A stretch of DNA of 5,965 bases from DATFXF01 sp035258565 (GCA_035258565.1 DATFXF010000290.1:1-5965); one strand, 5' to 3'; numbered from the stretch's first letter, positions 1 to 4,714 are shown. The notes: generated from the sequence alone by a model not told the origin. Numbers and translations are program-made.

Positions 1-68
1 TGAGTGACCCCCGCGCGTTTCAATTCGCGCAAGGCTGCGTTCAGGTCTCCCCTGACTCTGGGGTCCAC
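1..68 (-). CDS. Possible 5' part of a minus-strand gene running off the left edge
   Basis: On the minus strand, a frame that can start at GTG 68-66 reads VDPRVRGDLNAALRELKRAG and continues to the window edge. The stretch DLNAALRELKRAG looks like a genuine amphipathic helix, which is the only reason to list it. There is no Shine-Dalgarno upstream of that GTG, the frame stays open further upstream into unconvincing Arg/Pro-rich sequence, and only about 22 residues are available. No family can be named. It may equally be chance coding potential in GC-rich DNA. Confidence 0.2.
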   Translation of the reverse strand, partial: MDPRVRGDLNAALRELKRAGVT

Positions 69-87
69 GTAATCGGATGGATGACAG

Positions 88-103
88 GGAGGCGCGTGCC
101 TCC
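88..103. repeat. Short GC-rich palindrome
   Basis: GGAGGC and GCCTCC form perfect 6-bp arms around a 4-nt centre (GCGT). No T-tract follows on either strand, so it is not a typical terminator. It lies between the possible edge gene and the tandem-repeat region and could be a hairpin or a protein-binding site. Confidence 0.4.
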
Positions 104-261
104 GTCTAGTCCGCCTGCCGGTTCGGGCTGATGTTGGAGTCGCCGCGGCGGCAGCACAAGGCGCGCAATCACTCGGCGCAGCTCTTTTCGCAACGATGGA
201 CGCCGAAGTCGAGATCGGCCTGCGCCTTTGATGTTGGGCTGGAGCCAGCTCTAACGGCGCA

Positions 262-573
262 GGGCTCACTCGGTTGGCTTGTGGTGCCCGTGAAGCTTGT
301 CGCACGGCCTGTGAACCAGCTTGCGAAACCGTCGGGGCAGGGCTCACTCGGTTGGCTTGTGGTGGCCGTGAAGCTTGTCGCATGGCCTGTGAGCCAGCTT
401 GCGAAACCGTCGGGGCAGGGCTCTCTCGGTTGGCTTGTTGTGCCCGCGAAGCTTGTCGCATGGCCTGTGAGCCAGCTTGCGAAGCCGTCGGGGCAGGGCT
501 CTCTCGGTTGGCTTGTTGCGCCCGTGAAGCTTTTCGCATGCCCTGTGAAGCCGTTTGCGAAGCCATCGCGGCC
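262..573. repeat. Tandem repeat, four copies of a 78-bp unit
   Basis: Copies begin at 262, 340, 418 and 496, each with GGGCTCWCTCGGTTGGCTTG, and each is exactly 78 bp. Copies 1-3 are close to identical, and copy 4 has drifted most at its 3' end (from about 549). The bases before the first copy (about 235-261, GGAGCCAGCTC then CGCA) resemble a truncated, decayed extra copy. Within a unit, two stretches both carrying a GTGA and an AGCTTG word suggest an older internal duplication. Because 78 is divisible by 3, three frames stay open through the array: two on plus, giving a Leu/Val-rich and a Cys-rich 26-residue repeat, and one on minus. About 16 variable columns split 6, 5 and 5 over the three codon positions, so no frame shows coding constraint. 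I read it as a non-coding minisatellite. Confidence 0.95.
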
Positions 574-948
574 AAAGGAAGACACATAACCACTACAAGG
601 CGAAAAACACTGATCGCTTGCATGAGTATTGACCTTTGGGGCTTTCCGGCGCCCGCGGGGCGGCGGGCGACGGACCTGAAGTTATCCTTGAGACAATCCG
701 ACACGAATTATATACCTTCAGTCAAGTCCAGGGATAACTGTAGCCCTTTGTCCAAATTAGCCGCACGCATCCTGCGTGTGCGGACGGCGGGATTACCGCC
801 GAAGAGGAGAGGGTCTCAAACCCTCGCTGTACGGAGCTCTACCGCACCAGGTCCGGCAGAGGCTGGTGGAAGTGTCCATCAAACTCGATTGGCGCGCGCT
901 CGAGCCTTGCGCAAGCGCCCTGCGCCAACGGGATCCCGGAGGCCCGCC
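574..948. other. Gene-free stretch with small hairpins
   Basis: No supported gene. Visible elements are a GGCGG/CCGCC hairpin (786-800), a GAGGGT/ACCCTC hairpin with 5-nt loop (809-825) and a perfect 10-bp palindrome CTTGCGCAAG (906-915). All lie downstream of the minus-strand gene that stops at 949, so one could help end its transcript, although none has a T-run. A weak plus-strand promoter-like pair, TTGAGA (688-693) and TATACC (711-716) at 17-bp spacing, faces no recognisable gene. Confidence 0.4.
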
Positions 949-1923
949 TCATGGCGCCTTCATTACGGTGGAGGCAAAACATCGCCCGCAAGCGACATAT
1001 CCTGAAGACTTCGCCTCTGACAACATCATTGGCCGGCCCTTTTTCCCAAGGTATTGACAGCCATTTTTGTGGTACATCCGATCCGCAGCCGACACAAATA
1101 CTGTCGGGTCAGACGCGAGGCCGCCCGGCATCCTGGCATCGAGCGTGGCTGGCGGAATCGACGGCGCCAAGGGGTCCGGCAGCCTTGTCGTAGGCGCTCG
1201 CTGGTTCGTCTTGTCGACGGTTGACGCCAGTAAGCCTCCCTTACTGGACTTATCGGCAGGTGACCAAACGCCCCTCATATTCTCCATTGCCTCGCGCTCC
1301 GCGGCGCGAAACCGCTCGAGAAATTTCGAGGGTTGGTCGACCTTTGCGAAAGCATCCCCCTGCTTGATTATCTCCTCATTGAACAGGGCGCCATCGCGAG
1401 TATACACGTATGCAAACGTATTACCGGATTCGTCCTTGCTGCCGCTAATCAGGGGCTCGAGCTCGATACGAATGTCTTTGCCGAGCAGTGTGTCCGTGGT
1501 CAATTTCATTGCAGCCAGGGCGGGAGCGGATTTTACGCCGGTGTTCCCCGCTCCTGGTGTCCCGACCCCAATTAGCCTGATTGCGCCGAGCCCTTCGGCT
1601 TCGATTGTGTCAGCGCTGACAATCCTGTTGACTCTGTGGAAGTCGGACGGCACGGCGGCATTCATAACCCTTGTGTCAGCCGTATTACCGGAATCGGCCG
1701 GGCTGGTGGCTGCGGCCCTGGCTTTTTCAGTAGCGGCCCTGCTCGACGCCAGGAAGCGCGCGGCCAGGTACCCGAATCCGAAGCCGGCCATTAACGCCAC
1801 TCCGATGAATGCTGCAACTTTGTTGCGGTCTATTCCGATTTCCCACCGCTGCGACTCTACAGGAGGGGATTGTGGCTGCTGAGGTGCGCGCTGAGCCTGT
1901 TGTTTGAACTGTGATACACCCAT
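949..1923 (-). CDS. Membrane-anchored staphylococcal-nuclease-fold protein with degenerate active site
   Basis: This 324-residue protein belongs to the thermonuclease (SNase-like) family. Layout: Gln/Pro-rich N-terminus (about 5-24), one transmembrane helix (about 35-58), an Ala-rich spacer, an SNase-like OB-fold domain (about 91-221), a Pro-rich linker (about 222-275) and a C-terminal motif with His285, Cys289, Cys312 and Cys315 that looks metal-binding. The family core is recognisable from VNRIVSADTI, IRLIGVGTP, FAYVYTRDG and the EAMENMRGVW ending. Compared with S. aureus nuclease by eye, Asp21 (Asp105), Arg35 (Arg116) and Thr41 (Thr122) are kept. Asp19 is Ser103, Asp40 is Gly121, Glu43 is Gly124 and Arg87 is Asn168. 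A normal nuclease needs Glu43 and Arg87, so this copy may be inactive or repurposed. The ATG at 1923 has no clear Shine-Dalgarno, but the TM helix lies soon after it. The gene stands alone and is divergent from the HU gene. Confidence 0.9.
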   Translation of the reverse strand: MGVSQFKQQAQRAPQQPQSPPVESQRWEIGIDRNKVAAFIGVALMAGFGFGYLAARFLASSRAATEKARAAATSPADSGNTADTRVMNAAVPSDFHRVNRIVSADTIEAEGLGAIRLIGVGTPGAGNTGVKSAPALAAMKLTTDTLLGKDIRIELEPLISGSKDESGNTFAYVYTRDGALFNEEIIKQGDAFAKVDQPSKFLERFRAAEREAMENMRGVWSPADKSSKGGLLASTVDKTNQRAPTTRLPDPLAPSIPPATLDARMPGGLASDPTVFVSAADRMYHKNGCQYLGKKGRPMMLSEAKSSGYVACGRCFASTVMKAP

Positions 1924-2063
1924 AAGACTGTTCTGCTCTGGTTCCGTTTTCTGCTCGTTCGGATTTTCTGCTGCCGTAAGTTCGGGGGCACACTCACAAG
2001 GGAACAGGGGATCAGCAGGCCCGAGGACCGGATTCTAATCGCCTGTAGAATTCTCTCACCGGC

Positions 2064-2092
2064 ATCCCGCTTCAGTCAAACTGAATTGGGAT
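2064..2092. repeat. Long imperfect inverted repeat, candidate operator
   Basis: Outer arms ATCCC/GGGAT and inner arms TTCAGT/ACTGAA are symmetric around a CAA centre, interrupted only by a 2-bp mismatch that includes one G-T wobble. No T-run follows on either strand, so it is not an intrinsic terminator. It sits about 140 bp upstream of the nuclease-fold gene, within the divergent spacer. A dimeric regulator could bind there, but that is inference. Confidence 0.55.
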
Positions 2093-2303
2093 CATGGGTT
2101 TACGCCGGGTTGCTCCCGCATCGAAAGTCCTTCTCTGCATGGCTCGCCGCTCGCTCTCGCTTTCATTCAAGAAGTTGAGTCACCCGACGTTGATATGTTT
2201 TTCATTGGACCGCTCGGCTGAAAAAGTGCCAAAAACTTCGATTTTCCTGAGTTTTTTGCTTGCATGGCAGCGTTCGAGTGTAGTAATCTGCTCCATCGCA
2301 GAA

Positions 2304-2354
2304 CCCCTGTTTTAGCTGGCCTTTGAGTGGATCGGTCAAAGCAGGGGGTTTTTT
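2304..2354 (+). terminator. Rho-independent-type terminator, plus strand
   Basis: CCCCTGTTT (2304-2312) pairs with AAGCAGGGG (2340-2348) with one G-T wobble. An inner TGGCC/GGTCA stem extends the hairpin beyond a small bulge. Six T residues (2349-2354) follow directly. It points toward the HU gene, yet no plus-strand gene lies upstream. It must therefore end an unannotated transcript or act as an attenuator in the HU leader. Confidence 0.6.
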
Positions 2355-2456
2355 CTTTAGCGGGGCCGGCTGAGAACGATGGACAGTTCAAGCAGGCGCT
2401 ACAACTCGCCTTTTGAGATTTCCGAGCGCATTGGGCTTGGAACCAACAACCAAACT

Positions 2457-2462
2457 AAGGAG
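2457..2462 (+). promoter_or_regulatory. Ribosome binding site of the HU gene
   Basis: AAGGAG ends 13 nt before the ATG at 2476, which is rather far. An ATG-TAG start-stop pair (2465-2470) lies between them. The site supports the 102-residue start over the longer in-frame ATG at 2413, which has no such motif close by. Confidence 0.7.
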
Positions 2463-2475
2463 ATATGTAGAATAC

Positions 2476-2784
2476 ATGGCAACAGGAAAAGCTGGAAAGA
2501 AAATGTCTAAGACGCAGCTCGCGGCCGAGCTGGCAGAAGCAACCGGGACCACTAAGAAGACCGCCGGCCAGTTTCTCGAATCGCTTTGCGGCATTGCTTA
2601 TCGCGAAGCCAAAAAGAGCGGTGAGTTTACAGTCCCGGGGCTTGGGAAGCTCGTAAAACAAAACCGAAAGGCGCGCATGGGCCGGAACCCGGCCACGGGG
2701 GAGGCTATCAAGATACCGGCCAAGACCGTGGTCAAATTCCGTATTGCCAAGGCTGCCAAGGATAACGTTCTCACCAAAAAATAG
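2476..2784 (+). CDS. HU/IHF-family DNA-binding protein
   Basis: This small basic nucleoid protein (102 residues) should dimerise and bend DNA with little sequence specificity. After a short Lys-rich tail, residues 10-50 form the N-terminal helices that make the dimer core (SKTQLAAELAEATG onward). Residues 50-62 carry the typical GEFTVPGLGKL strand. Residues 64-80 form the DNA-gripping arm with the hallmark RNP motif at Arg70-Asn71-Pro72, followed by ATGE. The C-terminal strand and helix end in a Lys-rich tail. The length is near the usual 90-105. The start at 2476 was preferred because AAGGAG lies upstream and the MATGKAGKK opening resembles other Lys/Ala-tailed HU proteins. A further in-frame ATG at 2503 would remove only the basic tail. 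It is transcribed alone, divergent from the nuclease-fold gene. The sequence does not show whether it is the housekeeping HU or a paralogue. Confidence 0.95.
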   Translation: MATGKAGKKMSKTQLAAELAEATGTTKKTAGQFLESLCGIAYREAKKSGEFTVPGLGKLVKQNRKARMGRNPATGEAIKIPAKTVVKFRIAKAAKDNVLTKK

Positions 2785-2870
2785 CGCTTGGCGAATCGGT
2801 TAGCCGCAGAATGCATTGATATCCGCGTCGTGCGGCCGGGGTGTCTAACTCACCGCCGTCAGGGTTGCAA

Positions 2871-3064
2871 GAAGGTTAGAAATCCAGAAGGCTTCGAGAG
2901 GGTTAGAAGGTCATAAGGTTAGAAGGTTGAAAAGTTGCCGCTTAGATTGGGTTGTTCGCCGCGACATCCGGATCTGGAACCTTCCGACTTTTAACCTTCT
3001 AACCTTCGAAGCCGCCCCGAACGTTCAAACTTTTGGACCTTTAAACTCTCTAACCTTCAACCTT
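2871..3064. repeat. Low-complexity octamer-like repeat array in two opposed orientations
   Basis: The left half repeats variants of GGTTAGAA (2871-2935). The right half repeats the complementary TTCTAACC and CTTTTAAC type units (2981-3064). Units are mostly 7-8 nt and drift freely, so this is not CRISPR. The array runs to within about 6 nt of the nudB start codon and forms its whole leader. There is no open frame of interest. Confidence 0.8.
2915..3006. repeat. Large inverted repeat upstream of nudB
   Basis: Positions 2987-3006 (ACTTTTAACCTTCTAACCTT) are the reverse complement of 2915-2935 apart from a single extra G in the left arm. The arms of 20-21 nt enclose a 51-nt loop. A second, poorer partner for the right arm lies at 2889-2911. 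In RNA this would give a stable stem in the nudB leader. Confidence 0.8.
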
Positions 3065-3069
3065 ATCTC

Positions 3070-3525
3070 ATGAGCAAGCAACCCCGATCCGTTCAGGTGG
3101 TGGTGTTTTCTCAGGACGCAGGCCGCCGCAGGTATCTTTTGCTGAAGAGGATTGCCAGGTATGGCGGACGCTGGCAAACGGTCACCGGGTCACTGGAACC
3201 GGGCGAAACACACTTGGCGGCGGCCCAGCGCGAACTGGCCGAAGAGACAGGAATAGCGGCCGCGCAGGGCGAATTCATCGACTTGCATCTCGTCAATACC
3301 TTTCAGATAGCGCCCGAGTGGCTCCACCGCTACGCGCCCGGCATCACGCACAACGAGGAAGTTTGCTTTGCTGTCGAGGCGCACGGTCGCGAGATATCGA
3401 TGGAACCGGCCGAGCACGAGCAGTACTTGTGGTTGGAATATGAAGCCGCCCTGGAGCGCGCCTACTGGGAAAGCACCCGCCGGGCTCTTGCTGCTACTGA
3501 AGCATTGATGAAGGCCAGACCGTAG
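3070..3525 (+). CDS. nudB: Nudix hydrolase, dihydroneopterin triphosphate diphosphatase (NudB type)
   Basis: The predicted enzyme removes pyrophosphate from dihydroneopterin triphosphate, the step after GTP cyclohydrolase I in folate synthesis, in the cytoplasm. The 151 residues match E. coli NudB in length (150). The Nudix box is complete: Gly40, five residues, Glu46, seven residues, then Arg54-Glu55-Leu56-x-Glu58-Glu59-x-Gly61-Ile62. The metal-binding Glu58 and Glu59 are present. Outside the box, WQTVTGSLEPGET and HRYAPGITHNEEVCF match the NudB-specific WQSVTGSVEEGET and HRYAPGVTRNTESWF, and the late YLWLEYEAAL corresponds to YKWLDAPAAA. This places it in the NudB branch rather than generic MutT. 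The start matches the family N-terminus, yet the leader TTCAACCTTATCTC has no Shine-Dalgarno. No other folate gene is adjacent. Substrate assignment is by remembered similarity, and a dATP/dGTP-sanitising role is the main alternative. Confidence 0.85.
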   Translation: MSKQPRSVQVVVFSQDAGRRRYLLLKRIARYGGRWQTVTGSLEPGETHLAAAQRELAEETGIAAAQGEFIDLHLVNTFQIAPEWLHRYAPGITHNEEVCFAVEAHGREISMEPAEHEQYLWLEYEAALERAYWESTRRALAATEALMKARP

Positions 3526-3535
3526 GCAGTGATCG

Positions 3536-3625
3536 GTGGTCAGGGGCCAGTGGTCAGGGGTCGGTGGCCAGGGATCAGTTCGCCAGCGCTCAGTCGGGGG
3601 TCAGGGGGGCAGTGGTTGGGGAGCA
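3536..3625. repeat. Degenerate heptamer array (GTGGTCA / GGGGTCA)
   Basis: The first six units are exact 7-mers: GTGGTCA, GGGGCCA, GTGGTCA, GGGGTCG, GTGGCCA and GGGATCA (3536-3577). The pattern then decays with small insertions to about 3625. The array starts 10 nt after the nudB stop codon. Similar GGTCAGTGG-type arrays occur between genes in some environmental bacteria (general knowledge, not checked here). Confidence 0.8.
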
Positions 3626-3665
3626 CTAGAAATCAGGGGTCGGAAGACTGGACTTCAGGATTTCC

Positions 3666-3737
3666 CGAACCCTCCGAACTCGCCGGACTCTCTAAACTCT
3701 CCGGACTCTCTGGACTCTCTAAACTTTCCAGACTCTC
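3666..3737. repeat. Nonamer tandem array, eight units
   Basis: Eight consecutive 9-mers of form NRRACTCTC-like (CGAACCCTC, CGAACTCGC, CGGACTCTC, TAAACTCTC, CGGACTCTC, TGGACTCTC, TAAACTTTC, CAGACTCTC) run without gaps. The unit TAAACTCTC also occurs in the array before nudB (3042-3050), which links the two flanks. Confidence 0.85.
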
Positions 3738-3805
3738 CACTCATAATCGGGGCGGGCAACGCCCGAAGAGCATCACCCGCCCGAAACCTCACCTGTAATG
3801 CCGGT

Positions 3806-3866
3806 CCGCTCGCGGGAGCGGCGGCCGGTTAATAGGTCTCGAATTCGCGCCTTCAAACCGGCCGCC
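3806..3866. repeat. Two overlapping, mutually exclusive hairpins
   Basis: CCGCTC (3806-3811) pairs with GAGCGG (3816-3821) over a 4-nt loop. GGCGGCCGGTT (3820-3830) pairs perfectly over 11 bp with AACCGGCCGCC (3856-3866) across a 25-nt loop. They share two bases at 3820-3821. No T-run follows on either strand, so termination is possible but unproven. Confidence 0.6.
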
Positions 3867-3894
3867 AGGCGTGATCCCTCCCCGGTCACGCCTG
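3866..3894 (-). terminator. GC-rich hairpin after the zinc-motif gene
   Basis: CAGGCGTGA (3866-3874) and TCACGCCTG (3886-3894) form a perfect 9-bp stem with an 11-nt loop, 19 nt past the stop of the minus-strand gene at 3914. No T-tract follows, so it may be a Rho-assisted or mRNA-end-stabilising hairpin rather than a classic intrinsic terminator. Confidence 0.45.
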
Positions 3895-3913
3895 ATCAGC
3901 GCGGATTAGCGGT

Positions 3914-4132
3914 CTATGCCTGCGCAAACAGATTGCCGACCGGTTGCTTGGAATAGTCGGATTCGCCAATGAGCCTGAGCGTAGCTTCCCAGCGTTTGCG
4001 GCCGGCCTCGCACGCTGAGCAAAACCGGCCCATCTCCCTGGGCGACTCGACGTCCTTGGCATTGACTATCCCGCTGCCGTGACAAACCTGGCAGGTTGAT
4101 TCGGACCCTGATTCTTCCTTATTAGTGGGCAT
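3914..4132 (-). CDS. Small protein with two CxxC motifs (DnaJ-like zinc-finger type)
   Basis: This 72-residue protein has Cys14-x2-Cys17 followed by HGSG, which matches the CxxCxGxG signature of DnaJ-type zinc fingers, and a second pair Cys38-x2-Cys41. The four cysteines would bind one zinc ion. An acidic/Ser-rich N-terminus precedes them and a helical stretch (RKRWEATLRLIGES, about 45-58) follows. There is no signal peptide or membrane segment, so it is probably cytoplasmic. Start choice is supported by AAAGGAG (4149-4143) 10 nt before the ATG. It is transcribed toward nudB and ends in hairpin-rich DNA. DnaJ proteins carry four such motifs plus a J domain, neither of which is here, so chaperone function should not be assumed. 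A small adaptor or RNA/protein-binding role is possible. No specific family is recognised. Confidence 0.75.
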   Translation of the reverse strand: MPTNKEESGSESTCQVCHGSGIVNAKDVESPREMGRFCSACEAGRKRWEATLRLIGESDYSKQPVGNLFAQA

Positions 4133-4142
4133 CCTATGCTTG

Positions 4143-4149
4143 CTCCTTT
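4143..4149 (-). promoter_or_regulatory. Ribosome binding site of the zinc-motif gene
   Basis: Minus-strand AAAGGAG lies 10 nt before the ATG at 4132. It is the best argument that this short frame is translated. Confidence 0.7.
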
Positions 4150-4438
4150 CCCCACGTGCTGGAGCCCCGGTAGCCGATGCGGTCCAGTCACGCCGGCGGC
4201 CTTAACCCCAATGACGCTCGCCCTCGAGACTCGGCCTTTGCCCGGCCGCCTGACCCGTTCTCGAGGTGTCCGTGCAAGCACACATCAAAAATAGGGCAGG
4301 GCGGTGGTTTTGATCGAGATCCTCGGGAGCGCGAAGCCGCGTCCCCAAAAGGTCGCCGGAATATGATCGTTTGCCGTTACAGGTAAGAAGCAGCGGACAG
4401 CTAGCCGATCGGCTCGGTCCTTGGGTTGCCCCCTGGAT

Positions 4439-4496
4439 GGGGACGCGTGACACAAGTGGCACAAGATGGAATCTTGTGGCCCCCTTTTGTGTCCCC
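4439..4496. repeat. Long imperfect hairpin with alternative pairings
   Basis: The core is CACAAGAT (4460-4467) and ATCTTGTG (4471-4478), a perfect 8-bp stem with a GGA loop. A second stem, GACACAA (4449-4455) with TTGTGTC (4487-4493), stacks outside it. The outer GGGGAC (4439-4444) can pair with GTCCCC (4491-4496) in a competing register. CCCC/GGGG just upstream (4429-4442) offers another alternative. The word CACAAG is repeated directly at 4451 and 4460. Confidence 0.7.
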
Positions 4497-4503
4497 TCCA
4501 GAA

Positions 4504-4519
4504 CCCGTGCACAGACGGG
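4504..4519 (+). terminator. Weak terminator-like hairpin
   Basis: CCCGT (4504-4508) pairs with ACGGG (4515-4519) over a 6-nt loop. GGTCTTTCT follows, an interrupted T-rich tail. It could close a plus-strand transcript containing the 4439-4496 hairpin, but the tail is poor. Confidence 0.3.
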
Positions 4520-4597
4520 GGTCTTTCTCAGATTTGCGCCGACCTTGGCTGGCTGGCAGGGCTTGACAAAATACACCCCTACTTTGCCGCCAAAGGC

Positions 4598-4625
4598 TTG
4601 CACTTCGGCTGGCTACACGTATAAT
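4598..4625 (+). promoter_or_regulatory. Promoter-like site with a perfect TATAAT box
   Basis: TATAAT at 4620-4625 is a consensus -10. The best -35 at normal spacing is TTGCAC (4598-4603, 16-bp spacer), which matches only TTG. A consensus TTGACA lies much too far upstream (4563-4568, 51 bp). Transcription would start near 4632, into small stems and then antisense to the TPR-like gene. Confidence 0.35.
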
Positions 4626-4691
4626 GTCTAGCCAGGGCTAGGTGAGAGCCCGGAAACGTGATCTAAAACCCCGTGATCGGTCTGAGTTGTA

Positions 4692-4713
4692 CCGTTGCCC
4701 TTCGAGGTAACGG
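4692..4713 (-). terminator. Hairpin directly after the TPR-like gene
   Basis: CCGTTGCC and GGTAACGG pair over 8 bp with one G-T wobble and a 6-nt loop, one base beyond the TAA stop (4717-4715). The position suits a minus-strand terminator. No T-run follows (TACAACTC), so confidence is moderate. Confidence 0.45.
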
Positions 4714-4714
4714 A

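Larger units (their letters stand above)
1924..2475. other. Divergent intergenic region between the nuclease-fold and HU genes
   Basis: This 552-bp spacer separates two outward-facing genes, so it should hold both promoters. Supported elements are a 29-nt dyad (2064-2092), a terminator-like hairpin facing right (2304-2354) and the HU ribosome binding site. An AT-rich AAAAACT/AGTTTTT dyad also lies around 2232-2257. I found no convincing -35/-10 pair for either gene. The best minus-strand -10-like word is TAGAAT near 2035. A 73-codon plus-strand frame (2094-2315) resembles no known protein. Confidence 0.5.
3526..3913. other. Convergent intergenic region, repeats and hairpins only
   Basis: No gene is supported between the stop of nudB and the stop of the minus-strand zinc-motif protein. 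The region holds heptamer and nonamer arrays (3536-3737), a small CGGGC/GCCCG hairpin (3753-3765) and three consecutive GC-rich hairpins (3806-3894). Short frames through the arrays give repetitive Ser/Leu/Gly-rich peptides typical of translated low-complexity DNA. Confidence 0.6.
4133..4714. other. Gene-free region with hairpins and a promoter-like site
   Basis: This lies upstream of the zinc-motif gene and downstream of the TPR-like gene, both minus strand. It holds the Shine-Dalgarno of the former (4143-4149), a long imperfect hairpin (4439-4496), a second hairpin (4504-4519), a plus-strand TATAAT box (4620-4625), small stems around 4628-4650 and a hairpin at 4692-4713. Open frames here (for example minus 4202-4603) have compositions unlike real proteins. 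I could not find a convincing promoter for the zinc-motif gene. Confidence 0.5.

Noticed and set aside
131..1005. Long plus-strand frames through the 78-bp repeats (131-589 and 274-1005), including a Cys-rich repeat protein, and the minus frame 169-585
   Set aside because: They have no ribosome binding site, substitutions among copies are spread evenly over codon positions, and the open frames follow from a unit length divisible by three.
776..1057. Plus-strand 93-codon frame
   Set aside because: It overlaps the 3' end of the nuclease-fold gene in antisense, has no ribosome binding site, and its composition is not protein-like.
1067..1882. Plus-strand 271-codon frame
   Set aside because: It is entirely antisense to the nuclease-fold gene, whose domains are recognisable on the minus strand.
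2094..2315. Plus-strand 73-codon frame between the divergent genes
   Set aside because: No ribosome binding site and no recognisable motif. It lies over regulatory-looking sequence.
2871..3064. Possible CRISPR array
   Set aside because: Units are 7-8 nt, drift freely and have no spacers of regular length.
4202..4603. Minus-strand 133-codon frame
   Set aside because: No ribosome binding site, composition unlike a protein, and it crosses the hairpin cluster.
4636..4712. Riboswitch-like structure after the TATAAT box
   Set aside because: Small stems are present, but I could not match the conserved cores of the riboswitch classes I know.
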